Shown here piece after piece: positions 8,774-16,846 of a DNA stretch of 64,000 nucleotides (the stretch's first letter is position 1; every line of letters starts with the position of its first letter). Made by a program: the position numbers and the translations under genes. Under the pieces are notes generated by a model. It worked only from the letters and a program-made list of their open reading frames with translations. It was not told where the DNA came from and did not search any database. Location of the stretch: positions 62,001 to 126,000 of the forward strand of contig JAYUED010000002.1 in the NCBI GenBank assembly GCA_043739385.1. The letters are read 5' to 3'. Source of the stretch: Defluviibacillus sp043739385. Its GTDB lineage: Bacteria; Pseudomonadota; Gammaproteobacteria; Burkholderiales; Burkholderiaceae_C.

Positions 8774-9658
8774 TCACGCATCTACCAGTGCCTGCAAAAA
8801 TACCCTAGCGCGGGCCGGCAAATGCTGGCGTCCAGGCAGCAGCGCGTACATGCGCAGGGGGTCGCACTCAAAATCGGGCAGCACTGACTGCAACTGCCCC
8901 TGCTTAATCGCACCCTCACAGTAACTGGCAGTTATCCGCGCTATTCCGAGTCCGGCCACGGCTGCCTGCAAACGCAAGGCAGCGTTTGGACTGCGCAAGC
9001 GCGGCCTCAAGGCACACGAACAGGTAGCGCCTTTAGCATCATGAAACAGCCATTCCGTATCATCGTGAGAGGCAATTACCGGCAGTGAAGAGATATCTTC
9101 CGGTGTCTGGGGCATGCCGTGCTGTGCGATAAAGCCGGGAGCGGCAAACAAGCCGCGTTGCAGAAAAAATATGCGCCTGGCTACTAGGTCTGAGTCGGGC
9201 AATAGACCTTCAATAGCGGTAAAAACCATGTCGTAACGCCCTTCCATCAGATCGACATGCTGGTAGTGCATGTCGATGTCAATTTCAAGCGCTGGATAAC
9301 GCTCCATCATCGTGCACATCACCGGGCCCAAGTGGTTAACTGAAAACTCATATGGCGCAGCAATGCGCAGCTTGCCGCTAACAGTCTCGATTGAAGCTAC
9401 GGTTTCATCGCGTAATTCGCGTAGCCTTTGAAACACTGGGGCAGCCTTGCGGTACAAGCCTTCCCCTTCCGCCGTTAGGCTAACGCGGCGCGTTGTGCGC
9501 TCCAACAAGCGGCGACTGAGCTCAGCTTCCAACCGGCTGACGGCCGCACTGACGCGCGACTTGGGCCAGTTAAGCGCGCGTGCCGCCGCAGTGAACCCGC
9601 CGTCGTCCACAACATGACAAAAGGCATCAAAGTCTTCCCAGTTCACCAGTTTTTCCAT
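8774..9658 (-). CDS. LysR-family transcriptional regulator, divergent from class II aldolase gene
   Basis: A 294-residue LysR-type regulator with an N-terminal helix-turn-helix (FDAFCHVVDDGGFTAAARAL, residues 8-27, then KSRVSAAVSRLEAELSRRLLERTTRR) and a C-terminal effector-binding domain of the CrgA/DsdC-like subgroup. It faces the aldolase-Rieske-Bug gene set across a 125-base intergenic region. The palindrome TTGTTC-N6-GTGAAC lies 5 bases upstream of its ATG, so autoregulation is likely if that is its operator. Its convergent neighbour is xdhB, 34 bases away. The effector is unknown; an aromatic acid would fit the neighbouring Rieske oxygenase. Confidence 0.88.
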   Translation of the reverse strand: MEKLVNWEDFDAFCHVVDDGGFTAAARALNWPKSRVSAAVSRLEAELSRRLLERTTRRVSLTAEGEGLYRKAAPVFQRLRELRDETVASIETVSGKLRIAAPYEFSVNHLGPVMCTMMERYPALEIDIDMHYQHVDLMEGRYDMVFTAIEGLLPDSDLVARRIFFLQRGLFAAPGFIAQHGMPQTPEDISSLPVIASHDDTEWLFHDAKGATCSCALRPRLRSPNAALRLQAAVAGLGIARITASYCEGAIKQGQLQSVLPDFECDPLRMYALLPGRQHLPARARVFLQALVDA

Positions 9659-9662
9659 TTCA

Positions 9663-9680
9663 TTGTTCTACCTTGTGAAC
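9663..9680. promoter_or_regulatory. Candidate operator, copy 1 of TTGTTC-N6-GTGAAC
   Basis: TTGTTC-TACCTT-GTGAAC is an 18-bp interrupted palindrome (core GTTC-N8-GAAC) immediately upstream of the lysR start codon in the lysR/aldolase divergent region. An element with identical arms but a different spacer occurs at 10570-10587 in front of the Rieske gene. Conservation of the arms but not the spacer is what a protein-binding site looks like. Confidence 0.6.
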
Positions 9681-9783
9681 GGTGTGTTCTTGTCACGCAG
9701 TTTATGTCGGCCTCTCAGCACAGTACCATCATTCGAGCCAACTTCACATCAGACGAGTACAGCGCAATCTACCGGTATAAGCC

Positions 9784-10563
9784 ATGAACACCCTCCTAAA
9801 AACAGAGCCACCAACAGGCATCCATTCCGACGAGTGGGCCACCCGCGTGGAGCTTGCAGCCTGTTACCGTATCTTTGCCATGTTGGGCTGGACCGAGATG
9901 ATTTACAACCACATCACGGTGCGCATACCAAGCAGTGCATCCGACGGGCAGACGCAGTTTTTAATCAACCCCTTCGGCCTGCACTACACAGAAGTCACTG
10001 CTACCAATCTGGTAAAAATTGACCTGCAAGGCAATGTGCTTGATGGGTCGCGCCACCCCGTCAATCCGGCTGGTTTTATGGTCCATGCTGCCGTGCATGA
10101 AGGTATAGCTGGCGCCCATTGCGTGATGCACACTCACACGACCGCTGGCGTTGCAGTGGCTAGCCTGAAAGACGGCTTGCTCCAGAGCAACTTTTACACT
10201 GCGCAAATGCATGACATGGTGGCCTACCATGATTTTGAAGGTATCACCATCCATCGTGATGAAGGGCCACGCCTGCTGCGCAGCATAGGCAACAAACCAG
10301 CTATTATTTTACGCAACCACGGCCTGCTTGCCTGGGGCGCAACTGTGCCTCAGGCTTTTGCCTACCTCTGGACATTGCAGCGCGCATGTGAAATTCAGCT
10401 GGCCACGCTGAGCATGGGTTCAGCGCTTGTTATACCCGATGCATTGGCGCAAAAGAGCACTCAGGACGCGCTGCAGTTCAATCCCAACCACTGGGGTGGT
10501 CAGCTGGTATTTGCGTCTTTGGTCCGCCAGCTGGACCGCATTGACACCAGCTACCAGGGCTGA
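9784..10563 (+). CDS. Class II aldolase/adducin-family protein
   Basis: A 259-residue protein of the class II aldolase/adducin fold. It has the metal-binding HTHTTAG motif (His residues about 119-121, MHTHTTAGVAV) and a third His later in ILRNHGLLAWG (about 177). Family members are zinc-dependent aldolases or decarboxylases. Several in aromatic pathways decarboxylate dihydroxylated aromatic acids, for example the 3,4-dihydroxyphthalate decarboxylase type. It is the first gene of a plus-strand set with a Rieske oxygenase and a Bug-type binding protein, behind a divergent LysR regulator, which suggests catabolism of an aromatic or organic acid. The exact reaction cannot be read from the sequence. 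Confidence 0.82.
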   Translation: MNTLLKTEPPTGIHSDEWATRVELAACYRIFAMLGWTEMIYNHITVRIPSSASDGQTQFLINPFGLHYTEVTATNLVKIDLQGNVLDGSRHPVNPAGFMVHAAVHEGIAGAHCVMHTHTTAGVAVASLKDGLLQSNFYTAQMHDMVAYHDFEGITIHRDEGPRLLRSIGNKPAIILRNHGLLAWGATVPQAFAYLWTLQRACEIQLATLSMGSALVIPDALAQKSTQDALQFNPNHWGGQLVFASLVRQLDRIDTSYQG

Positions 10564-10569
10564 TTTGTA

Positions 10570-10587
10570 TTGTTCAGCAGAGTGAAC
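10570..10587. promoter_or_regulatory. Candidate operator, copy 2 of TTGTTC-N6-GTGAAC
   Basis: TTGTTC-AGCAGA-GTGAAC lies 7 bases after the aldolase stop codon and about 110 bases before the Rieske gene. Its arms are identical to those of the site at 9663-9680. It implies that the Rieske gene has its own regulated promoter in the 135-base gap, under the same regulator as the aldolase gene. Confidence 0.6.
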
Positions 10588-10698
10588 ACAGTGACCAAAA
10601 TAAGTGGTTTATCCGACATTGTTTCATCACTACTATCGCCTTTTCATTTCAATCCCCTCCCGCCATAGCGGATGCATTTAAATTTAAGGAAATTACCC

Positions 10699-11802
10699 AT
10701 GTTTTTAAATAATTGCTGGTATGTCGCTGCCTGGGACCACGAACTCATAGACGGCAAACTGTTAGCACGTACTTTGCTCGAAGAGCGAGTGCTGCTCTAC
10801 AGAGGTGAAAGCGGCAAGCTGGTAGCCCTTAATGACCGCTGCTGCCACCGCGGGGCTCCTTTGCACCTGGGGCGGCGTGAAGGCGATTGCATCCGCTGCA
10901 TGTACCACGGGATGAAATACGACGCGACTGGCAAGTGCGTGCAAATACCTGGCCAAGACTTCATCCCTGCCAAGCTCGGCGTGCGCAGCTACCCGGTGGT
11001 CGAGCGTGACCACCTGGTATGGATCTGGATGGGTGAGGCCAGTAAAGCTAACCCTGATGACATCATCGACTTCCCCTACCTCCGCGACCCTGCCTGGAAA
11101 GGCATACCCGCCTACCTCCACTACGATGCGAACTATCTGCTCATTGTTGACAACCTGGCTGATTTTGCACACCTTGCTTTTGTACACACCCACACATTGG
11201 GCGGCTCAGAGGAATACGCTTACACCACCAAACCCGTTTCCATTGAGCGCTTGGAGCGCGGCTTTCGGGTGGAGCGCTGGCACATGAATGCAGCGCCGCC
11301 ACCATTTCACCGCAAAGTGATCGAAGATAAAGACGGTCCGGTTGACCGCCGCAACATCGGTCACATGCATATCCCCGGCATTTTCTTCCTTGAGTCGCTA
11401 TTTTCACCAGCAGGTACTGGTGCTGAAAAAGGTAACTTACAAGGTGCCAAAGAGTACCGCAACTGCCAGTTCATGACACCCGAGACGCGAAGTACAACGC
11501 ACTTTTTCTGGAACTACCTGAACAACTTTGAGGGAGATGACAGCAATATCTCACGCTCGTTGTTGAACAGCCTGATTGAAGGCTTCATGGAAGACAAGCA
11601 CATCATCGAAGCACAGCAAAAGATTCTGGATGAAGACCCAGGCTTCAAATTGCTAGCGGTCGCAGCAGATGCGCCTTTGGTGCACTTCAGAGCGACGCTG
11701 GGCAAGCTGATTGCCAAAGAAAAATTCATGCAAATAACAGCACAGGCTACGACGCCGACTGCTGCGGTCGCTAGCCAACAGCCTACGCCAGTAAATGCAT
11801 GA
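10699..11802 (+). CDS. Rieske non-heme iron oxygenase, VanA-like terminal oxygenase subunit
   Basis: A 367-residue oxygenase component. The N-terminal Rieske 2Fe-2S centre has ligands Cys48, His50, Cys67 and His70 (RCCHRG and CIRCMYHG). The mononuclear iron site is in DNLADFAHLAFVH with Asp155, His158 and His163, the order seen in vanillate O-demethylase VanA and phthalate-type oxygenases. The ATG at 10699 has an AAGGAAA ribosome site 8 bases upstream; an in-frame upstream start is less likely. Such enzymes demethylate or hydroxylate aromatic acids using electrons from a VanB-type reductase. No reductase gene is present in the window. The substrate is unknown. Confidence 0.88.
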   Translation: MFLNNCWYVAAWDHELIDGKLLARTLLEERVLLYRGESGKLVALNDRCCHRGAPLHLGRREGDCIRCMYHGMKYDATGKCVQIPGQDFIPAKLGVRSYPVVERDHLVWIWMGEASKANPDDIIDFPYLRDPAWKGIPAYLHYDANYLLIVDNLADFAHLAFVHTHTLGGSEEYAYTTKPVSIERLERGFRVERWHMNAAPPPFHRKVIEDKDGPVDRRNIGHMHIPGIFFLESLFSPAGTGAEKGNLQGAKEYRNCQFMTPETRSTTHFFWNYLNNFEGDDSNISRSLLNSLIEGFMEDKHIIEAQQKILDEDPGFKLLAVAADAPLVHFRATLGKLIAKEKFMQITAQATTPTAAVASQQPTPVNA

Positions 11803-11844
11803 CCCACTTTCAGATCGACTGATTCTTCAGCCAAGGAGCATCTC

Positions 11845-12831
11845 ATGACCCTTTCACGCCGCCAATGGTTAAGGGCAGCCTCAGCCGCCAGTTTTTTTGC
11901 CAGCCGTGCAGACTGGGCTCACGCACAGAGCCTCGAGATGACTCGGATCATCACCGGTTTTGCTGCTGGCGGTACGTCTGATGTCATCAGCCGCCGGGCA
12001 GCAGAAAAAATCCGGCCCGGATACGCCGTCAATGTATTAGTCGAAAATAAAACCGGTGCTGGCGGACAGATAGCGGTGCAATACGTCAGAAATGCAGCGT
12101 CGGATGGCGCCAATATCCTGATGACGCCGATGTCGATGCTCTGCATTTATCCGCACATTTACAAAAAACTACCCTATGACCCGGTGTCTGACCTCAGCCC
12201 AGTATCGTTAGGAGCAGTATTTGATCTCGCCTTCGGCGTTGGGCCCCAAGTACCTGCCAGCGTCAAGACGCTGCAAGACTACCTGGCTTGGGCCAAGGCC
12301 AACCCAAAGCTGGCCAGCTTTGGCGTGCCTGCTGCAGGCTCCATTGCGCACTTTGTCGGCATACTTCTTGGACGCGCAGGCGGCGTTGATTTACAGCAGG
12401 TAGCGTACCGAGGTACCCTACCTGCCATCCAAGAAATGATAGGCGGTCAGATTCCTGCCGTATGCGGCCCCGTCGGTGAGTTCAGACAATTCATCGCCAG
12501 CGGCAGGTGCCGCCTGCTGGGCACCTGCGGATCACAACGCAGCAAGTTCGCCCCTGGCGTGCCCACCTTCGCAGAGCAAGGCTTCAAGGACATGGTGTTT
12601 CGGGACTGGTTTGGATTTTACCTCCCCGCTAAAACGCCCGTTGACGTGGTACAACATCTCAACACGGCTCTTGTGGCCGCGCTGGCCGCGCCCGATGTCA
12701 TAGAAGGCTTGGCTGCCATCGGGTTGGAGTCTGCATCGTCAACGCCTAGTGAACTTGCGACTATGCAGCGCACAGATGTAGAGCGCTGGGCACCGCTAGT
12801 CAAATCAATTGGTTTTAGTGCCGACAGCTGA
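11845..12831 (+). CDS. Bug/TctC-family periplasmic substrate-binding protein with Tat signal
   Basis: A 328-residue binding protein of the Bug (TctC) family of the tripartite tricarboxylate transporter system. The N-terminus SRRQWLRAAS fits a twin-arginine signal and is followed by a hydrophobic stretch and a probable AHA cleavage site near residue 27. The body has the family hallmarks: TRIITGFAAGGTSDVISR, NKTGAGGQIAVQYV and the QVAYRGTLPAIQEMIGGQIPA region. AAGGAG precedes the ATG. It lies 42 bases after the Rieske gene and probably captures the acid used by that pathway. No TctA/TctB membrane genes are in the window, so it may share a membrane partner encoded elsewhere. Confidence 0.88.
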   Translation: MTLSRRQWLRAASAASFFASRADWAHAQSLEMTRIITGFAAGGTSDVISRRAAEKIRPGYAVNVLVENKTGAGGQIAVQYVRNAASDGANILMTPMSMLCIYPHIYKKLPYDPVSDLSPVSLGAVFDLAFGVGPQVPASVKTLQDYLAWAKANPKLASFGVPAAGSIAHFVGILLGRAGGVDLQQVAYRGTLPAIQEMIGGQIPAVCGPVGEFRQFIASGRCRLLGTCGSQRSKFAPGVPTFAEQGFKDMVFRDWFGFYLPAKTPVDVVQHLNTALVAALAAPDVIEGLAAIGLESASSTPSELATMQRTDVERWAPLVKSIGFSADS

Positions 12832-13040
12832 TGCAGCTACTCCTTTGCGGGCTTTACATTCTTGCAGTACCAGCAGGCCGTCGTTCAAAAATCCGAGTAC
12901 GCCCTAACCTTAACGCAGGATCCATCGTCAGCATACGTTTTGAAATACTTGGGCGGTGTCGTCACAGCGCATAAAGCCCGGGCCACCAAACACCGGGCCT
13001 AGGTGGGCGCCGCACTGCCCCCCACCCTTAAGGGCTTGTT
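12832..13040. other. Intergenic region, 209 bases, no clear gene
   Basis: The gap lies between the Bug protein gene (plus) and the PACE gene (minus, convergent). A 47-codon frame starts with an ATG overlapping the Bug stop (TGATG, 12831-12974); it resembles no family I know and is probably chance. A hairpin with arms GCCCGG and CCGGGC around 12976-12998 may act in 3'-end formation, but it has no T-run on either side. Confidence 0.4.
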
Positions 13041-13478
13041 TTAGGCTGCCACCACCGCCTGCATGCTCGAAGCAGGCAGGCCAAAAAAACGGTCAAACGT
13101 CCAGTTAAAGGCGAAGGTGTAGAGCAGAAAGAATACAAGTAGCCCTATGTCCATCAGCAAGGCTTGCCACAGCGTAGTGTCAAACCACCAGGCCATCAGA
13201 GGCACAAAAACGACCGTCAAGCCGCCTTCAAAGCCGATGGCGTGCGCCACCCGGCGCGCCACGCTCCGGCCGCGCACAGTCTGGCGGGCTTCCCAACTCT
13301 CAAACAGGGTGTTGAACACCAGATTCCAGACGACTGCAATTGCTGAGGTGGCCACCGCTACCGTGCCCGCATCCTGTACGCCATGGCCCGACATACCCGC
13401 CAAACCCAGGGTGGAGGCCACGATGGCGAAGCCCTCGTACAGGCTGACATAAACCACTTTTCTCTGTATTCCTTGCAT
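13041..13478 (-). CDS. PACE-family multidrug efflux transporter (AceI-like)
   Basis: A 145-residue inner-membrane protein with four helices arranged as two bacterial transmembrane pair domains. It has Glu15 in the first helix (SLYEGFAI), the position essential for proton coupling in Acinetobacter AceI, and the conserved WNLVFNTLFESWEAR motif after helix 2 and RRVAHAIGFEGGL at the start of helix 3. Members export biguanides such as chlorhexidine and also short diamines. The ATG at 13478 is preceded by AGGAAAA at good spacing and gives the family length; an upstream GTG at 13523 would add 15 residues. It is divergent from a LysR gene, as aceI is from aceR. Confidence 0.9.
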   Translation of the reverse strand: MQGIQRKVVYVSLYEGFAIVASTLGLAGMSGHGVQDAGTVAVATSAIAVVWNLVFNTLFESWEARQTVRGRSVARRVAHAIGFEGGLTVVFVPLMAWWFDTTLWQALLMDIGLLVFFLLYTFAFNWTFDRFFGLPASSMQAVVAA

Positions 13479-13578
13479 AGCGCTTTTCCTGGCCTTCCGG
13501 CTTTGTGTTGGATGACTGACCACTAGCTAATAAGCAAATAGCTACTGGTAACGTGTGATGCAATCACTGTATGTCTTA

Positions 13579-13597
13579 AACTTTGATATAAAAAGTT
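13579..13597. promoter_or_regulatory. Candidate LysR box between PACE gene and its regulator
   Basis: AACTT-N9-AAGTT forms a small interrupted palindrome 32 bases upstream of the lysR start in the 150-base divergent region. Its placement fits an AceR-type operator, but the arms are only 5 bases long and the region is AT-rich, so chance is not excluded. Confidence 0.3.
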
Positions 13598-13628
13598 AGC
13601 TTATTTCAGTTTTACTGATAGATTAAAA

Positions 13629-14537
13629 ATGGCATTTACGTCTGAGAGCGTGCAGGTTTTTTTGGCTGTGCTGGACCGGGGTTCGTTCTCGGCCGCTGCC
13701 CGAGCGCTGGGCCGCGTGCCTTCGGCAGTCAGCATGGCTATCGCCCACCTGGAGGCCGAGCTGGACTTGTCGCTGTTCGACCGCAGCGGTCGCGAGCCAC
13801 GCCCCACGGCTGCCGCCCACTCCCTGGAGCCACAGGCGCGACTACTGGCAACCCAGCTACAGCAGCTAAAGGCCCAAGCACTCGCCTTGACGCAAGGCCT
13901 GGAAAACCGTCTGACGCTGGCCATCGCTCCCGAGCTATTGGCCGCTGAGTGGCGCAGCCCGTTGGCCACTCTGGCGCAGGAATACCCGTTACTAGAGGTG
14001 GAAGTGCTGACCGCGCCCCAGGCCGACGCGCTGGCCATGCTGCACGCGGGCAGGGCTAATTTGGCGCTGGTGTTCGAGCGGCCGAGTCTGGATGGCCGTG
14101 AGGGATTTCAAGAAGTGAGCAGCGAAACCCTGGTCGCCGTGATGGCCCCAAGCCTGCTCGCGCAGAGCCTGAAACTGGGCACGGGTCTGCGCGAGGATCA
14201 GCTCACGAACACCCGCCAGATCGTAGTGGCCAGCCGCGATCTGGCCGCCATCGACACCCGCTTTGCCTATGCCCTACATTGCTGGCGTACTGACAACCAC
14301 ATTGCTGCGCTGGGACTGATCGAGGCCGGTCTAGGCTGGGGCTGGTTGCCACAATCTCTGGTGCGCAGCCACGTCGCAGCGGGCACGTTGGTAGCGATGC
14401 CGTTTGACAACCTGACCAACGGGCTGGCCCTGTGGGCGGACGTGGTCTGGTCTAAAGAGCGACCACTGGGCTTGGGCGCACGCCGCTTTATTGCGCTGGT
14501 CAGCGCAGGCAGGAACGCAGACCGGGCTCAGCCATAG
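13629..14537 (+). CDS. LysR-family transcriptional regulator, likely controls the PACE pump
   Basis: A 302-residue LysR regulator. The helix-turn-helix is at residues 5-65 (VQVFLAVLDRGSFSAAARAL, then VPSAVSMAIAHLEAELDLSLFDRSGREPRPT). The effector domain ends with an unusual segment GLGWGWLPQSLVRSHVAAGTLVAMPF. It is divergently transcribed from the PACE efflux gene over 150 bases, the arrangement known for aceR-aceI in Acinetobacter, where the LysR protein activates the pump in response to its substrate. The function as pump regulator is inferred from that arrangement. The stop codon is overlapped by a small hairpin (TAGCGC-TTTT-GCGCTA, 14535-14550), which may terminate transcription towards the convergent gene. 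Confidence 0.87.
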   Translation: MAFTSESVQVFLAVLDRGSFSAAARALGRVPSAVSMAIAHLEAELDLSLFDRSGREPRPTAAAHSLEPQARLLATQLQQLKAQALALTQGLENRLTLAIAPELLAAEWRSPLATLAQEYPLLEVEVLTAPQADALAMLHAGRANLALVFERPSLDGREGFQEVSSETLVAVMAPSLLAQSLKLGTGLREDQLTNTRQIVVASRDLAAIDTRFAYALHCWRTDNHIAALGLIEAGLGWGWLPQSLVRSHVAAGTLVAMPFDNLTNGLALWADVVWSKERPLGLGARRFIALVSAGRNADRAQP

Positions 14538-14569
14538 CGCTTTTGCGCTAGAAGCCTTTAGATTGAGCC

Positions 14570-15391
14570 TTAGAAGTGGTAATCCGCCCGCAGCATAGGC
14601 GTCTTCGCCAGAGAGCCAGGCACGTTGGACGGGCTGCCAAACTTGTTGCGCCAGTACTGGTAGCCCACACCCACGCGGAAGGTGTTTTTGCCAGCCCCCA
14701 TCAACGTGCCAACGTCATAAAACAAAGTTGCATCAAAGTTAGTCTCGGGCGATGTACCACCACCGAACTCATTTGTACCCTTGGCCGAGATGTAGTTCAT
14801 GTAGCCCTCAAATGACAGACCCGGCACGGCACCAACTGGGATGCCCCAGGCAGCCGTCAACATAGGATGGGTTTTGTACGTGTAGCGGTTGGCAAGACCT
14901 TTGGGCAGATTGCTTTCTTGCAGCACCAGCAAGCTGACATTCAAGAAGCCGGGCACGTCCACCATCAGCGTAGGGCCAATGACCAGCATGCGTTTTTTAG
15001 AGGCGTAGCCAGGGTCGTTCTTGGTATTCCAGTCAAATCCAGCGGTAAGACCTATGCCACGCACGGGGCCAAACTCATACGTTTTACCGGTGACTTTGCC
15101 AAAATCCAAGGTGTTGCGGTAGACCACATAGGCCTCTTGAGCGTTGCTGTCCACGCTGTTGGACTGCAACAAATCTACGTTCAAAAAGTTACTGCCGTAC
15201 TTGTAGCCACTGGCGTGGGTGATGTTGAAGATATTTTTGGTAATCTTTTTGCCGTTGAAGGGCTCTTGAAAGTTGCTGCCATAGCGGTAGCCGATGGAGG
15301 TATCGCTCCATTCTGCTGCTTGAGCAGATTGGCTGGCGGCCAAGGCGTAAGCAGCGGCGATAAGCATTGCGCCTGTCGTTTTGAAATTCAT
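14570..15391 (-). CDS. Tsx-like outer membrane channel/outer envelope protein
   Basis: A 273-residue predicted beta-barrel with a Sec signal peptide (MNFKTTGAML, hydrophobic core, AAQSAQA-type cleavage near residue 25). The mature start AEWSDTSIGYRYGSNFQEPF and the repeated pattern of short amphipathic strands match the nucleoside-specific channel (Tsx) superfamily. The C-terminal residue is Phe (LRADYHF), the signature of BAM-dependent barrel insertion. In E. coli Tsx passes nucleosides; Comamonadaceae homologues are often annotated only as outer envelope proteins. A nucleoside role would fit the importer at the left end of the window, but it is 10 kb away and this is speculation. Confidence 0.75.
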   Translation of the reverse strand: MNFKTTGAMLIAAAYALAASQSAQAAEWSDTSIGYRYGSNFQEPFNGKKITKNIFNITHASGYKYGSNFLNVDLLQSNSVDSNAQEAYVVYRNTLDFGKVTGKTYEFGPVRGIGLTAGFDWNTKNDPGYASKKRMLVIGPTLMVDVPGFLNVSLLVLQESNLPKGLANRYTYKTHPMLTAAWGIPVGAVPGLSFEGYMNYISAKGTNEFGGGTSPETNFDATLFYDVGTLMGAGKNTFRVGVGYQYWRNKFGSPSNVPGSLAKTPMLRADYHF

Positions 15392-15583
15392 CGGGTGCCC
15401 TTAGAAGTTAGATTGAAAAACTGAAAAGTGGGACACCTAGAACCGCAAGCATCATGCCAGTGTTCTGGACAGTTTTTAAATCAAAAATAAGAGCACGTAA
15501 CGCTTATGGTGCATGACTTGTAAGCACTTGTATATATTTGCACCAAGGCGGATGATGCAAATGCCATTCAAGAAAATCCAGAG
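15392..15583. other. Intergenic region upstream of the Tsx-like gene
   Basis: These 192 bases hold the leader and promoter of the Tsx-like gene and the 3' end of yceD. An imperfect inverted repeat TTTGCACCA-N7-TGATGCAAA (8 of 9 arm positions pair) lies at 15537-15561. No rpmF gene is present, although this is where it would be expected next to yceD. No other feature is apparent. Confidence 0.4.
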
Positions 15584-16141
15584 CTAATTTCCCGATTTTT
15601 TAAGTCCAGCAAGCGCAGCAAACGGGTTTTCTTTGGCGGCTGTAGCCTCTTCAAACCCAACGTCGGCCACTTGAAGCTTGACCTTCACGGGGCACACATC
15701 ATGCACCGGCACCATGGGAAGCGACATCAGCAGCTCGTCCTCCACTAACGCTGGCAGGTCAAACGTGTGGCTGGTGACGAGCAAATCCTCTTCGGCATCG
15801 TCATCTTGTGCTTCAGCAGTGTCTTCGTCAGCCACAAAGCGGAACCAGCGGTCGGCGTGCAAATCAGCGTCCATACGGGTCAGGCAGCGTTGGCAGGTCA
15901 GTGGCACACATGCCTCAGCGGTGACGTGCAGCCACGCTTGCGAAGCTTCGCCATGCTTTTCGCGCCATTCACCGTGGGCCGACCAGGAGACCGTTGAATT
16001 AGCAGCAGAATCAGCATCCGGCGCTAATCCTTCATGGGTTAATCGCTCATATTTGGAGAGCGAATCAGTGGCAGAAAGCGATGCACCAGCCAGCGCGAAG
16101 GCCTGGACATCAAGGCGTAGGGGGTCAAACTCTGTAGTCAT
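15584..16141 (-). CDS. yceD: YceD family protein (DUF177), rRNA-accumulation factor
   Basis: A 185-residue member of the DUF177/YceD family. It has the conserved CQRCL motif (VPLTCQRCLTRMDADL, about residue 95) that with CPVKVK near the C-terminus (VPVHDVCPVKVKLQVADVG) makes the usual Cys pairs, and an acidic middle. In E. coli YceD is needed for normal 23S rRNA accumulation. The ATG at 16141 gives the family length; the longer open frame would overlap the divergent maf gene. In most proteobacteria yceD is followed directly by rpmF (L32), but here a Tsx-like gene follows after 192 bases. Confidence 0.85.
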   Translation of the reverse strand: MTTEFDPLRLDVQAFALAGASLSATDSLSKYERLTHEGLAPDADSAANSTVSWSAHGEWREKHGEASQAWLHVTAEACVPLTCQRCLTRMDADLHADRWFRFVADEDTAEAQDDDAEEDLLVTSHTFDLPALVEDELLMSLPMVPVHDVCPVKVKLQVADVGFEEATAAKENPFAALAGLKKSGN

Positions 16142-16210
16142 GGGGGCAGTGTAAAAGAAAGCCAGGAGGTACAGGGTTACAGGCGATGCCGAATCCGCGA
16201 AAATCAAGGA

Positions 16211-16846
16211 ATGACCTCTGCGCTCTCCCCCCTTATTTCTATTGCCCCAACTCTCCACGCTGGACAACCTCGCCGCCTGATTCTGGGTTCCAGTTCCCGC
16301 TACCGGCGTGAGCTGCTCCAGCGTTTACGGCTCCCTTTTGATGTGCATTCGCCTGAGCTGGACGAAACCCCGCTGCCCGGCGAGGCCCCAGCCGCCCTCG
16401 CCTGCCGCCTCGCTATCGCCAAAGCCCGTGCGGTGGCAGCGCTGTACCCCGAAGCGGTGGTGATTGGCTCTGACCAAGTGGCTGATTTGAACGGCGAGCC
16501 GCTGAGCAAACCGGGCAACCATGCACGTGCAGTTGCGCAGCTACGGCAGATGCGCGGGCACTCGGTAGTGTTTCAAACGGCGGTAGCGGTGGCTTGTCTG
16601 GCGACAGGGTTTGAACAAATGCTGCTAGCCCCAGTGCGCGTGCAGTTTCGCAACCTGGACGATGCAGAAATTGAAAGCTATTTGCGTGCCGAGGAACCTT
16701 ATGACTGTGCAGGCAGTGCCAAAAGCGAAGGCCTGGGCATTGCACTGCTGGCACGCATTGACAACGACGACCCCACCGCACTGGTCGGCTTGCCACTGAT
16801 CCGCACCTGCGAACTTTTGCGCGCCGCTGGCGTGAAGGTGCTGTGA
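16211..16846 (+). CDS. maf: Maf-like nucleotide pyrophosphatase (YceF type)
   Basis: A 211-residue Maf/HAM1-fold protein. Family motifs are ILGSSSRYRRELL (substrate loop, about residue 25), SPELDETP (about 47), KARAVA, IGSDQVADL (about 84) and LSKPG. The YceF subgroup, with SPELDE and GSDQV, hydrolyses 7-methyl-GTP and related altered nucleotides to keep them out of RNA. It is divergent from yceD over 69 bases, the usual maf-yceD arrangement in beta- and gammaproteobacteria, and is translationally coupled to the following methylase (TGATG). Function is assigned by motif and neighbourhood. Confidence 0.9.
   Translation: MTSALSPLISIAPTLHAGQPRRLILGSSSRYRRELLQRLRLPFDVHSPELDETPLPGEAPAALACRLAIAKARAVAALYPEAVVIGSDQVADLNGEPLSKPGNHARAVAQLRQMRGHSVVFQTAVAVACLATGFEQMLLAPVRVQFRNLDDAEIESYLRAEEPYDCAGSAKSEGLGIALLARIDNDDPTALVGLPLIRTCELLRAAGVKVL

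Noticed and set aside
12831..12974. 47-codon frame starting on the Bug stop codon (TGATG)
   Set aside because: It has a hydrophobic start but no ribosome site distinct from the upstream gene, no recognised family and no compositional support. Probably chance.
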